In this document: positions 32,672 through 40,199 of the stretch, one piece after another
How the letters are laid out: every line of letters starts with the position of its first letter
Numbering within the stretch: position 1 is the first letter of the stretch
Assembly (NCBI GenBank): GCA_002345965.1
Contig: DDTF01000057.1
Span: forward strand, 25,996 to 66,194
Direction of reading: 5' to 3'
Source of the DNA: Flammeovirgaceae bacterium UBA2371
GTDB taxonomy: Bacteria; Bacteroidota; Bacteroidia; Cytophagales; Cyclobacteriaceae
DNA length: 40,199 nt
The notes under the pieces: generated by a model
Seen by the model: only the letters and a program-made list of their open reading frames with translations
What the model was told of the DNA's origin: nothing
Databases searched by the model: none
Translations under genes and position numbers: made by a program

Positions 32672-34186
32672 CTATCGCTTACTTGTCTGTAAAATAAACT
32701 CTGCTGTTTCCTTTTTGAATTGATCCAACGAAGGCCTGTGGGTGTACATCATATGACCTGCCTCATAGTACTTCATAATGATGTTGGACTTGATTTCTTT
32801 TTCCAATCCAAGGTGATCAATAGAATATTCCACTCCGTAAAAAGGAGTAGCCAAATCATAAATGCCATTGAGAACCAAAATCTTCAGATGTGGGTTGCGT
32901 GACATTGCACGCGCCATATCCGTTCCGGTATTAGGTGGCGTAGGAAATCCTGACCCATTGATGGCATGTTTCCAATCCCAGTCAAAACCTTTTCGTGCAT
33001 AAGCCGAGGTATAATAAGTATGTGCCTTGTTCACTTTTAAGGTATTGTAAAAGTAATCCATGAACAGTGCAGTATAACCAGGGCTAATCGCTGCACTTTG
33101 CGGATCATAAGCAGCATATTGATTGAGCGGATCCTGATTGATACCCGTAAACCTGGAATCCAGACGCCCTACTGTCTTGCGTTCTGAACGCAGTAACTCT
33201 GCTGTAAACTCAGATTGCCGCACCCGCAGATCTGCCTTCTCAAGGTATTCTTTGCTCAATCCGGTAAAATAGGACAAGCGCTCAGTGATTTTTTGTCTCG
33301 CTTCTCCTGTGAGCGCATCACCTTCCATTAGCGCAGTTGTGTATTCTCCTTTGGCGAAGGCGCGAGAGGCTTTCAGAAACTCATTCAGGCTGGCTGGTTT
33401 GTTGGGTACTTTATTGTGATACCATGCGGTGGCAGAATAAGTGGGAAGGTTCATTACATAGGATATGTCATCCCCCTGAGCAAACACCAATGTGCGCAAA
33501 TCAAATACAGCCGAAACCATAACCACACCATTCATGGCCATGCCCATACTTTCCTGCAGGTAATTGACTACGCTTGCATTTCTGAATGTGCCATAGCTTT
33601 CTCCTATTAAGTACTTTGGTGAGTTCCAGCGGTCCTGTTCAGTAATGAATTGCCTGATAAACTGGCTGATCATTTTTATATCCTGATCAACACCCCAGAA
33701 ATCACTGTCCTTTGCTTTACCTACGGCATGACTTAACCCTGTACCGATGGGATCCATCATCACAATATCAGATACATCCAAAATCGAGGCATTGTTGTCT
33801 TCCAGCGTGTAAGGTGCCGCTGGTGTGAAACCCGGATCATTAACCACCGCACGTTTGGGACCAATTACACCCATGTGCAACCAGATGGATGACGAACCTG
33901 GTCCTCCGTTAAAAACAAAACTGATGGGTCTTGTTTTGGCATCGGTGACTCCATCCTTGATGTAAGCTGTAAATCCATGCAAAGCAATGGGTTCATCATC
34001 GTTGTTGCGAAGCAACATGGTACCCGCAATGGCTTTATAGGTAATCACCTTTCCATCAATGCGTACGGTTTGATTAGTAATTGAAACCTCTCCCTTCGGA
34101 ATCGTATCCTTGGGATCTTGAGCTGAGATCACAATGGGTAAGAGTAATGCTGCGCAAATTAGCGCAACCTGATAAACGTATTTCAT
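32672..34186 (-). CDS. Secreted S10-family serine carboxypeptidase
   Basis: 504 residues. A signal peptide MKYVYQVALICAALLLPIVISAQ is followed by the S10 alpha/beta hydrolase domain: NGGPGSSS (93-100), nucleophile Ser197 in GESYG, Asp444 in LNGIYDLATP and His478 in AGHMMY, the full catalytic triad. DPIGTGLS is also typical. It should release C-terminal amino acids from peptides in the periplasm or outside the cell, and works best at acidic pH in known eukaryotic relatives. It is transcribed alone, divergent from the amidohydrolase gene. No insertion or truncation is seen. Confidence 0.93.
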   Translation of the reverse strand: MKYVYQVALICAALLLPIVISAQDPKDTIPKGEVSITNQTVRIDGKVITYKAIAGTMLLRNNDDEPIALHGFTAYIKDGVTDAKTRPISFVFNGGPGSSSIWLHMGVIGPKRAVVNDPGFTPAAPYTLEDNNASILDVSDIVMMDPIGTGLSHAVGKAKDSDFWGVDQDIKMISQFIRQFITEQDRWNSPKYLIGESYGTFRNASVVNYLQESMGMAMNGVVMVSAVFDLRTLVFAQGDDISYVMNLPTYSATAWYHNKVPNKPASLNEFLKASRAFAKGEYTTALMEGDALTGEARQKITERLSYFTGLSKEYLEKADLRVRQSEFTAELLRSERKTVGRLDSRFTGINQDPLNQYAAYDPQSAAISPGYTALFMDYFYNTLKVNKAHTYYTSAYARKGFDWDWKHAINGSGFPTPPNTGTDMARAMSRNPHLKILVLNGIYDLATPFYGVEYSIDHLGLEKEIKSNIIMKYYEAGHMMYTHRPSLDQFKKETAEFILQTSKR

Positions 34187-34297
34187 CTTAAATGATTGTT
34201 AAAATTTCAAAACACAAAGTAGTGAAATTTGAATGCGCTGGAAAGCGATGTTACACGATGGTTTTTATTTATCTTCAAACTACTTAAACGAAGTAAT

Positions 34298-35593
34298 ATG
34301 TGCTTTAAAGCCTCTTTTTTGATATTTCTTTCATTCATCAGTTCAATCATCTCAATTGGTCAGACGAATGAACAACGCACTGTTATCAAAGCCGGAAGCC
34401 TGGTGGATACAGAGCATGGTCGTATTCTGAAAAACCAATTGGTGTTCATTAAAGGAGAAAAAATTGAGTCTGTTCAACCCTTTAGTGCATCACTTCCAAA
34501 CGATGCCATCGTCATTGATCTATCCGACTACCTGGTAACTCCCGGACTAATCGATTGCCACACCCATTTGGTAGACCTTCAATCATCAAGTCCTGCCGGA
34601 CCATTGGAAAAATCTGAGGCAGAATATGTTTTTGAAGGAGTAAGAAATGCGAAGAAAACATTAATGGCAGGATTTACTTCAGTAAGGGATGTAGGCACCT
34701 GGAGGGTATTTACCGATGTGGCGCTGAGAGATGCCATTAATAATGGCACCGTGGTTGGTCCACGCATGCAGGTAGCAGGAACTTATGTCACCACTTCCAG
34801 TGGAAGCGGAGCGATAACGGGCATTGCGCATGACATCGTGCTCCCTCCTACCCTGAGATTTGGAGTGGCCAACTCTGTTGACGAAGTCAAACAAAAAGTG
34901 CGTGAGCTTTTAAATGGTGGTGCTGACTTTATAAAAATTATGGCTACCGGGGCTGTGCTCACCAGCGGCACCCAGCCTGGTGTACCTGAATACTCAGAAG
35001 AAGAACTGCAGGCAGCAGTAAAAGAAGCGGCTAAATATGGCGCTCAGGTTACGGCACATGCCCATGGTGCAGCTGGAATTAAAAATGCTTTGCGTGCGGG
35101 GGTACAGTCTATCGAGCATGGTTCATTGATCGATGATGAGGGCATTGCTATAATGAAAAAGCAAGGCACCTACCTTGTAGCAGATATTTACAATGGCGAC
35201 TACATCAAAGAAGCAGGAGAAAAAGAAGGATGGCCTGCCGAATACCTAAGGAAAAACGAAGAAACTACCGAGGCACAACGCAACGGTTTTAAAAATGCAG
35301 TAGCTGCAGGCGTAAAAATTGCCTACGGCACCGACAGCGGTGTATATCCCCATGGATGGAACGCGAAACAACTCCCCTATATGGTGAAATATGGAATGAC
35401 GCCCATGCAAGCCATTCAATCGGCAACCATTGAGGCGGCCAGATTGCTTCACTGGGAAGACAAAGTTGGGGCTATCAAAGAAGGAAAATTGGCAGACATT
35501 ATTGCCGTAAAAGGGAATCAGCTGGGGGACCTCACTCAATTTGAAAATGTGGAGTTTGTCATGAAGGGCGGAGTAGTACATAAACCCAAATAA
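34298..35593 (+). CDS. Secreted metal-dependent amidohydrolase (imidazolonepropionase / Xaa-Pro dipeptidase-like)
   Basis: 431 residues from ATG 34298, chosen because it starts the signal MCFKASFLIFLSFISSIISIGQ; the TTG at 34229 adds only an unrelated stretch. Metal ligands of the binuclear site are His88 and His90 (DCHTH), the probably carbamylated Lys213 (DFIKIMATG), His254 and His274 (HAHG, SIEHG) and Asp346 (YGTDSG). This pattern belongs to the subgroup containing Xaa-Pro/Xaa-Lys dipeptidases and prolidase-like amidohydrolases, so it may cut dipeptides. It is divergent from the S10 carboxypeptidase, which would supply short peptides. The substrate is inferred. Confidence 0.88.
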   Translation: MCFKASFLIFLSFISSIISIGQTNEQRTVIKAGSLVDTEHGRILKNQLVFIKGEKIESVQPFSASLPNDAIVIDLSDYLVTPGLIDCHTHLVDLQSSSPAGPLEKSEAEYVFEGVRNAKKTLMAGFTSVRDVGTWRVFTDVALRDAINNGTVVGPRMQVAGTYVTTSSGSGAITGIAHDIVLPPTLRFGVANSVDEVKQKVRELLNGGADFIKIMATGAVLTSGTQPGVPEYSEEELQAAVKEAAKYGAQVTAHAHGAAGIKNALRAGVQSIEHGSLIDDEGIAIMKKQGTYLVADIYNGDYIKEAGEKEGWPAEYLRKNEETTEAQRNGFKNAVAAGVKIAYGTDSGVYPHGWNAKQLPYMVKYGMTPMQAIQSATIEAARLLHWEDKVGAIKEGKLADIIAVKGNQLGDLTQFENVEFVMKGGVVHKPK

Positions 35594-35630
35594 TACTCTT
35601 TACTCAGGACTAAGAAATAAAACAATTCAA

Positions 35631-35662
35631 TTTGGTTTATAATATAAACTACTTTATATTTA
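35631..35662 (+). promoter_or_regulatory. Promoter of the membrane protein / winged-helix pair
   Basis: TTTG (35631-35634), a 20-nt spacer and TATATTTA (35655-35662) fit the Bacteroidota -33/-7 pattern with one mismatch. The ATG at 35730 follows after about 65 nt. Confidence 0.5.
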
Positions 35663-35668
35663 TACAAC

Positions 35669-35691
35669 AAAAGGCAATAAAACGCCCTTTT
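35669..35691 (+). terminator. Weak hairpin, possible terminator of the amidohydrolase gene
   Basis: AAAAGGC (35669-35675) pairs with GCCCTTTT (35684-35691) with one bulged C and an 8-nt loop. It is 76 nt past the amidohydrolase stop and just downstream of the promoter of the next gene, so it could also be the 5' end of that transcript. Confidence 0.35.
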
Positions 35692-35729
35692 ACATCAAAA
35701 AACGAGGTTTATACATAAATAATAGCACT

Positions 35730-36314
35730 ATGAATCAGGAATCAGACAGCTTATCCCCTCACCAAAGCCTGGATTTGATACAATCCATGATCAGGCAGGC
35801 ACAGGGCAACATGAGCAATAACAGCTTCTACTTTATCCTCTGGGGTTGGGTAGTAGTGATCGCCAACCTGGGGATGTATTCGATGATCAAATACACCGAA
35901 TTTCAATATCCCCACTACGTTTGGTTAATCGCCATTCCAGCCTGGATTGTCACTATGGTGTATGGATCAAGGCAAGGAAGAAAGCAACGCAGAACCAGCC
36001 ACCTGGACAAGATCAACATGTGGTTGTGGATAGGATTTGGTGTGTGTTTGCTTCCCTTTATTGTCTTCATCACTAAAGTGAATTACAATATCAACCCCAT
36101 CATATTGATTATTACCTCCCTTCCCACATTCGTTACAGGAGTTATGCTCAGGTTCAAACCGCTGATTTGGGGTGGTATCAGTTTTTATGTCTTTGGAATC
36201 ATTTGCTTTTTGATGAGTCCAATCGATCAATTTTTAATTGGTGCAATTGCCATCGCATGTGGCTACCTGATACCTGGATATTTACTGAAAGCAACAAAGG
36301 AAAAGAATGTTTAA
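35730..36314 (+). CDS. Integral membrane protein of unknown function paired with winged-helix gene
   Basis: 194 residues with five to six hydrophobic helices: about 33-55 (FYFILWGWVVVIANLGM), 65-82, 92-115, 122-140, and one or two more in 144-187. A short cytoplasmic N-terminus (SDSLSPHQSLDLIQSMIRQAQ) resembles that of small Bacteroidota membrane proteins that co-occur with winged-helix regulators. No catalytic motif is seen. It overlaps the winged-helix gene by 8 nt, so the two are coupled, and the pair probably controls its own expression. Confidence 0.82.
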   Translation: MNQESDSLSPHQSLDLIQSMIRQAQGNMSNNSFYFILWGWVVVIANLGMYSMIKYTEFQYPHYVWLIAIPAWIVTMVYGSRQGRKQRRTSHLDKINMWLWIGFGVCLLPFIVFITKVNYNINPIILIITSLPTFVTGVMLRFKPLIWGGISFYVFGIICFLMSPIDQFLIGAIAIACGYLIPGYLLKATKEKNV

Positions 36315-36591
36315 AGACTTGGATCCCCTACTGCACTCACAACTGAGACTGGCAGTTATGTCTTTGCTCATCAGCGTTGAGTCTGCGGAGTTTACTTTCA
36401 TTAAAGAAAAAACCGGAGCAACAGCAGGTAACTTAAGCGTACAGATTGACAAATTATCAACGGCAGGTTATATCGATGTGAACAAATCATTTAAAGGGAA
36501 AATGCCACTTACCACTTGCAACATCACAAAAAAAGGAATCAAAGCTTTTGAGGATTATGTCAATTCCTTGAAAGGCTATATCAATAAATAA
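36307..36591 (+). CDS. Winged-helix transcriptional regulator (HTH_34-like, small MarR/ArsR relative)
   Basis: 94 residues. It is almost only a winged-helix domain: LHSQLRLAVMSLLISVESAEFTFIKEKTGATAGNLSVQIDKLSTAGYIDVNKSF gives helix 1 to the recognition helix, then the wing KGKMPLTTCNITKKG and the C-terminal helix. Such single-domain proteins dimerise and bind palindromic DNA. The gene starts within the last 8 nt of the membrane-protein gene. This membrane protein/regulator unit occurs in many Bacteroidota genomes as far as I recall, but its signal is unknown. Confidence 0.85.
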   Translation: MFKDLDPLLHSQLRLAVMSLLISVESAEFTFIKEKTGATAGNLSVQIDKLSTAGYIDVNKSFKGKMPLTTCNITKKGIKAFEDYVNSLKGYINK

Positions 36592-36615
36592 CGAAACAAA
36601 CCAAACCCATTAGTT

Positions 36616-37137
36616 ATGAAAAGCCTACCAACAATAATGGTGCTGCTGATCAGTATGCAATTAGCAGCCCAGACTCCTGACTTTTCCGCAATCTGCAAAT
36701 CCGAAATGAAGCAACTCGAATACATGGTTGGCGATTGGAAAGGTGAAGCTATTGTACAAACCCGTAACGGACCCATTACAGTCAATCAAACCGAACACAT
36801 CGAGTGGAGACTGGATGGCGTACTTCTGGCAATCGAAGGCACCGGCAAACAAAACAATGAAGTTACTTTCAATGCCATTGCTATTGTCAACTATAACCCC
36901 TACTCCAAGCAGTATCAATTCAGGTCGTATACAAAAGAAGGCAACTCCACTGATGCTTACTTTAAAATACTGGAAGCCAATAAATTTGAATGGGGTTTTG
37001 ACATACCATCCGGTGGCAAGGTGAAATATACCATCACCTTGGATCCTGCCAATAAAACCTGGTATGAATTAGGACACTATTCACCCGATGGCAAAACGTG
37101 GATGAAATCCATTGAAATGAATTTAGTGAAATTATAA
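36616..37137 (+). CDS. Secreted lipocalin-like (DUF1579-type) protein
   Basis: 173 residues. Signal peptide MKSLPTIMVLLISMQLAAQ. The mature protein has the small beta-barrel pattern EYMVGDWKGEAIVQTRNGPITVNQTEHIEWRLDGVLLAIEGTG, close to DUF1579-type proteins (short conserved W and G at the barrel entrance). It may bind a small hydrophobic ligand; no specific ligand can be named. It begins 24 nt after the winged-helix gene on the same strand and 17 nt before the DUF2306 gene, so co-transcription is likely. Confidence 0.75.
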   Translation: MKSLPTIMVLLISMQLAAQTPDFSAICKSEMKQLEYMVGDWKGEAIVQTRNGPITVNQTEHIEWRLDGVLLAIEGTGKQNNEVTFNAIAIVNYNPYSKQYQFRSYTKEGNSTDAYFKILEANKFEWGFDIPSGGKVKYTITLDPANKTWYELGHYSPDGKTWMKSIEMNLVKL

Positions 37138-37154
37138 TATTCCAATGGCCGATC

Positions 37155-37631
37155 ATGCAAACCTTAATCCATAGCAACGCAGGGTTAGTCCACGTAATAG
37201 CAGCCATTGGTGCAATGCTGGTAGGCACTTTGGTTGTCATCATTCAAAAAGGCACAAGAACACACCGCATGTTGGGCTACCTGTATTTTTATTCGATGCT
37301 CATATTGAATGGCACCGCCTTTCTGCTGTATGGGTTGCTGGGCACCTTCGGTCCTTTCCATGTAGCAGCCCTGGTCAGTTTGGCTACCCTGTTGCTCGGA
37401 TTCATTCCTGTGTTCAGGAGGAAACCAAAAAACAAGTGGTTGATCCGGCATTTCACTTTCATGTATTACTCCGTAGTAGGGCTGTACGCTGCCTTTGCTT
37501 CAGAGACGTTGACCAGAATCCCTGAAACCCCCTTCTATACAATGGTGAGTATCGCTTCTGTGGGTATAACGCTAATTGGCGTCATTATTTACATTAGGTT
37601 CAGACCCAGGTGGGCCGCCAGCCTGAAGTAA
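37155..37631 (+). CDS. DUF2306-type integral membrane protein
   Basis: 158 residues with four transmembrane helices at about 12-30, 41-65, 68-86 and 100-150 (two). Features of DUF2306 proteins are HSNAGLVHVIAAIGAMLVGTLVVIIQKGTRTHRMLGYLYF near the start and the conserved His residues (His7, His13, His37, His106) facing helices. Histidine-rich four-helix proteins of this type could bind heme, but that is not shown here. It is 17 nt after the lipocalin-like gene. No known substrate. Confidence 0.8.
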   Translation: MQTLIHSNAGLVHVIAAIGAMLVGTLVVIIQKGTRTHRMLGYLYFYSMLILNGTAFLLYGLLGTFGPFHVAALVSLATLLLGFIPVFRRKPKNKWLIRHFTFMYYSVVGLYAAFASETLTRIPETPFYTMVSIASVGITLIGVIIYIRFRPRWAASLK

Positions 37632-37773
37632 GTCCATCCGGAACGCGCTGGTTTGCAATTATTGATCCTTCAGATCGTCAGATTAATACTTAAAAAAGGC
37701 TGCATTGGTTGAAATTACTCTTCCATTGTGGGGTATATTTCAAAAACACCCTTTATAATATTTACAGAAATTC

Positions 37774-37781
37774 TAACTTTA
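37774..37781 (+). promoter_or_regulatory. Candidate -7 box upstream of the PKD lipoprotein gene
   Basis: TAACTTTA, one mismatch from TAnnTTTG, lies about 73 nt before the chosen start. It is the only such box in the 223-nt gap 37632-37854 and may drive the PKD gene and the SusC gene after it. No terminator is seen in that gap. Confidence 0.35.
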
Positions 37782-37854
37782 TGAATGTACTGTGGGTAGT
37801 ATGTCAGTAGCTATTTTTATCTATTTTTAATGCTTAATGCAACTTTTTGAGTTT

Positions 37855-38622
37855 ATGATAAAATCTATGAGATCAATTTGGATGGTCGTTTTAGTGATGG
37901 TTGTTTTTGCGTGTAAGGAAGACGATCCATTACCCCTGCCTACCCTTGACTTTACCAATGAAACTGCAGAAGTAGGAAGGCCAGTAATGTTTGACAACCT
38001 GACCACCAATGCCGATCGCTATGAATGGAAATTCAGTGATGGTCAAACTTCTGAATCCATCTCCCCTTCCATTACCTTTAAAAAGCCGGGTGCCGTAGAA
38101 GTGGTGTTAAAAGCTTTTACCAAAGACGGACAGATTGATTCCTTGGTGCGGAACATTACAGTAAAGCAACGGTACCTGACTGCCTATGCCATCAATATTT
38201 ATCCCTTGAAAGACGATGGAGCCGATTGGGACGCTGGCGAAGCCGGAGATAATATTTACCCTGACATTTTCCTGCAGTTGTTGGTAGATAAAGACAACCC
38301 AAGTGACGATGAATTTGAAAATGCATTGTTTGAAGGCATATTTAATAATGTGAAAAACACCTCCTTCTCCCGAGGCGTTGGCGATCAGGGATTTCCGGAT
38401 AATGTGATATTAACAGATGAGTCATGGGGCTTGGCATTATTTGACTTTGATGGCGCAGATATCAGTAACCCCAAGGGAAGTGACTTTTACTTTATGGCGG
38501 GTGTTACCTTTAATCCAGTACAGGCGCCTACCTTCAAAGTGGATGATGAGGGTTTCATCTCCATCTTTTTCAGTGATGGCATTACCACATTGGATTTTGA
38601 CTTGTACTTTGAGTTAAAATAG
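37855..38622 (+). CDS. PKD-domain lipoprotein
   Basis: 255 residues from ATG 37855; ATG 37837 and ATG 37867 are other possible starts, all giving the same lipobox (VVFAC, Cys20). After the acidic KEDD linker, possibly a surface-export signal, a PKD domain (about 28-105) shows ADRYEWKFSDGQTSESISPSITFKKPGAVEVVLKAF. The C-terminal part (110-255) is acidic and beta-rich (DDGADWDAGEAGDNIYPDIFLQLL), perhaps a calcium-binding C2-like domain. It is probably a surface-bound, glycan-interacting or adhesive protein. The SusC gene starts 30 nt later, so the two may be expressed together. Confidence 0.82.
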   Translation: MIKSMRSIWMVVLVMVVFACKEDDPLPLPTLDFTNETAEVGRPVMFDNLTTNADRYEWKFSDGQTSESISPSITFKKPGAVEVVLKAFTKDGQIDSLVRNITVKQRYLTAYAINIYPLKDDGADWDAGEAGDNIYPDIFLQLLVDKDNPSDDEFENALFEGIFNNVKNTSFSRGVGDQGFPDNVILTDESWGLALFDFDGADISNPKGSDFYFMAGVTFNPVQAPTFKVDDEGFISIFFSDGITTLDFDLYFELK

Positions 38623-38652
38623 AACTAATAATTAGAATTTTTTGCTGAGACT

Positions 38653-40199
38653 ATGCGCGTGGGCAATTGGGGATTGAATGCAATTAGAAGGGCCGTGCTA
38701 TGTCTTGCACTTTGTTGCGCTGCCCTATTCGCTGCTGCACAAGCGCCCATCACCGTCAGTGGAAAGGTCACCGACAACAAAGGTGTTGGGCTGCCCAGTG
38801 TTAACATCCTGATTGAAAACACAACCACGGGTGTCGTAAGTGATTATGATGGGAATTTCAGCATTCAAGCCAACAGCAATCAGACATTGATATTTAGAAT
38901 GGTGGGAATGGTGGAAGTGCGCCAACCCATCAATGGACAACGAGTAATTAATGTTACCCTTCAGGAGTCCACCTCCATTCTGGACGAAATTGTAGTTACC
39001 GGTTTTCAGGAAGTGGACCGCAAACTATTTACCGGTGCCAGCGAGAATGTAAAAATGTCCGACATCAAAATAGATGGTCTTTCGGATGTGGGCCGGGTGT
39101 TGGAAGGCCGCGTAGCGGGAGTAAGCGTAGACAACGTATCGGGTACCTTTGGTACTTCACCCAAAATCAGAATAAGAGGTAACGCCTCCATCAACGGAAA
39201 CAACCAACCGCTGTTTGTGGTGGATGGTGTTATTTTGGAAGATCTCTCTAACGTAAGCGCTGACGATTTTATTTCGGGTAATGCCAATACCCTCATCAGT
39301 TCTTCAGTTGCCAATCTCAACCCGGACGACATCGAGTCCTTTCAGGTATTGAAAGATGCCTCTGCCACTGCCATCTACGGAGCGCGTGCAGCCAATGGCG
39401 TGATCGTGATTACTACCAAGCGAGGAAAAAGTGGCGCATTACGAGTCAACTACACCGGCAATTTTTCGGGCAAACTCAGGCCTACCTACAATCAATTTGA
39501 CCTGCTGAATTCTGCGGAGGAAATGTCAGTTTACAGAGAGTTGTTCGAAAAGGGTTTGATCAACCTGAGCACGTCTGTAAGGGCACCCAACTATGGCGCC
39601 ATGGGAAAAATGTTTGATCTCATTGCCAATCACCAATTGGAATGGGGACCCGGAGGCACACTCAATGAAAACTTCTTAAACAAATACGAAAATGCCAATA
39701 CCGATTGGTTCGATGTTTTGTTCAGGGACGTGGGCTTGCAACAACAGCATTCATTAAGTTTCACCAGTGGTAATGACAAGTCCAACAGTTATTACTCAGT
39801 AAGTTACCTGGCCGATCAGGGACAAACCATTGCCGATAAAGTACAACGTTTCACGGGCACGGCCCGCAATACGTATTTTCTGTCTGATTTTTTCACTTTC
39901 GGATTGAAGCTTACTGCCAGTTACCGCGATCAAAAAGTGCCGGGAACGCGCAATAGGGAATTTGATCCTATCACAGGAAGATTCAGCAGAGGATTTGACA
40001 TCAACCCATTCAGCTATGCATTGAATACGGCCAGGTCCATCCGTCCTTTTGATGACAATGGGGATCGTGAATATTTCAGAAGAAATTTTGCCCCTTTCAA
40101 CATATTGGAAGAACTGGAACTGAATTTCATGGACATCACCGTTTCAGACATTTCGGCTCAAACAGATTTTGAAATCAAGCCCATTAAAGATTTGTCTAT
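38653..40199 (+). CDS. SusC/RagA-like TonB-dependent receptor, N-terminal part (3' end outside window)
   Basis: 515 codons run to the window end without a stop. Signal peptide MRVGNWGLNAIRRAVLCLAL... ends near residue 30. Residues 33-105 are the carboxypeptidase-like regulatory domain (VSGKVTDNKGVGLPSVNILI ... SDYDGNFSI), followed by the TonB-box-like DEIVVTGF (111-118) and the plug domain with RVLEGRVAGVSVDNVSGTFG, IRIRGNASINGNNQPLFVVDGV and ASATAIYGARAANGVIVITTK, all hallmarks of SusC. The barrel begins afterwards. This is a different gene from the receptor at 1-1308. A SusD partner would be expected just outside the window. Confidence 0.96.
   Translation, partial: MRVGNWGLNAIRRAVLCLALCCAALFAAAQAPITVSGKVTDNKGVGLPSVNILIENTTTGVVSDYDGNFSIQANSNQTLIFRMVGMVEVRQPINGQRVINVTLQESTSILDEIVVTGFQEVDRKLFTGASENVKMSDIKIDGLSDVGRVLEGRVAGVSVDNVSGTFGTSPKIRIRGNASINGNNQPLFVVDGVILEDLSNVSADDFISGNANTLISSSVANLNPDDIESFQVLKDASATAIYGARAANGVIVITTKRGKSGALRVNYTGNFSGKLRPTYNQFDLLNSAEEMSVYRELFEKGLINLSTSVRAPNYGAMGKMFDLIANHQLEWGPGGTLNENFLNKYENANTDWFDVLFRDVGLQQQHSLSFTSGNDKSNSYYSVSYLADQGQTIADKVQRFTGTARNTYFLSDFFTFGLKLTASYRDQKVPGTRNREFDPITGRFSRGFDINPFSYALNTARSIRPFDDNGDREYFRRNFAPFNILEELELNFMDITVSDISAQTDFEIKPIKDLS

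Noticed and set aside
37781..37810. Nine-codon ORF after the TAACTTTA box before the PKD gene
   Set aside because: It has no codon run or hairpin/terminator that would make it a leader peptide, and ORFs this short are common by chance.
1..40199. Idea that the SusC fragments at 1-1308 and 38653-40199 are halves of one gene
   Set aside because: They lie at opposite ends of a linear window, and the left one is followed directly by SusD and a terminator. Each is simply cut by the window border.

Overview
The window reads as a chromosomal segment of a Bacteroidota bacterium, most likely of the Cytophagales. The evidence is SusC/SusD-type outer-membrane pairs, many Bacteroidota-style lipoproteins, almost no Shine-Dalgarno sequences, promoter-like TAnnTTTG boxes (the Bacteroidota -7 element), and a compact his operon with a HAD-type hisB fusion and a hisIE fusion. 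There is no sign of a phage, insertion sequence, CRISPR array, tRNA or rRNA.

Layout. 1-2651: the 3' end of a SusC-like TonB-dependent receptor and its SusD-like lipoprotein, closed by a strong hairpin terminator. 2693-3712 (minus): a TPR lipoprotein. 3713-4042: the his leader, with a 24-residue peptide containing HGHHHH, an alternative hairpin and an intrinsic terminator. 4043-11009: hisG-D-C-B-H-A-F-IE, tightly coupled, with every gene specific to the pathway from PRPP to histidine. 11092-11778: an iodotyrosine-deiodinase-like flavoprotein. 11765-13857 (minus): an exported protein and a dihydrolipoamide-dehydrogenase-like enzyme that lacks the redox cysteines. 13959-18652: CtlX-type arginine deiminase relative, PAP2 phosphatase, riboflavin synthase, GNAT, Dps and an SDR/DUF2867 protein. 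18830-21108: three lipoproteins (a GGCT-fold protein, a proline-iminopeptidase-like hydrolase and an FN3 protein). 21358-27906 (minus): a signalling cluster with a seven-PAS histidine kinase, a NarL-type regulator, a stand-alone receiver and a GAF-PAS-PAS protein lacking an ATPase domain. 28211-32235: an envelope-directed operon (glucosaminidase, polysaccharide deacetylase, glutaminyl cyclase, NTF2-like protein, formyltransferase). 32310-38622: SEC-C protein, S10 peptidase, amidohydrolase, a membrane protein/winged-helix pair, small secreted and membrane proteins, and a PKD lipoprotein. 38653-40199: the 5' part of a second SusC-like receptor.

The best-supported regulatory system is the his attenuator. 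A run of His codons overlaps an RNA segment (3912-3918) that can pair with 3944-3950. The overlapping segment 3942-3948 can instead pair with 3996-4002, which lies in the 5' arm and loop of a 12-bp terminator hairpin. This is the logic of ribosome-mediated attenuation: stalling for lack of His-tRNA should favour read-through into hisG.

Other points of note are the cysteine-less Lpd-like protein with a C-terminal CxxCxxC tail, the IYD-like enzyme with its substrate-binding triad conserved, and five genes whose -7-like box ends only 4-6 nt before the start codon, suggesting leaderless or near-leaderless mRNAs. All calls were made by reading the sequence; no database search was run.
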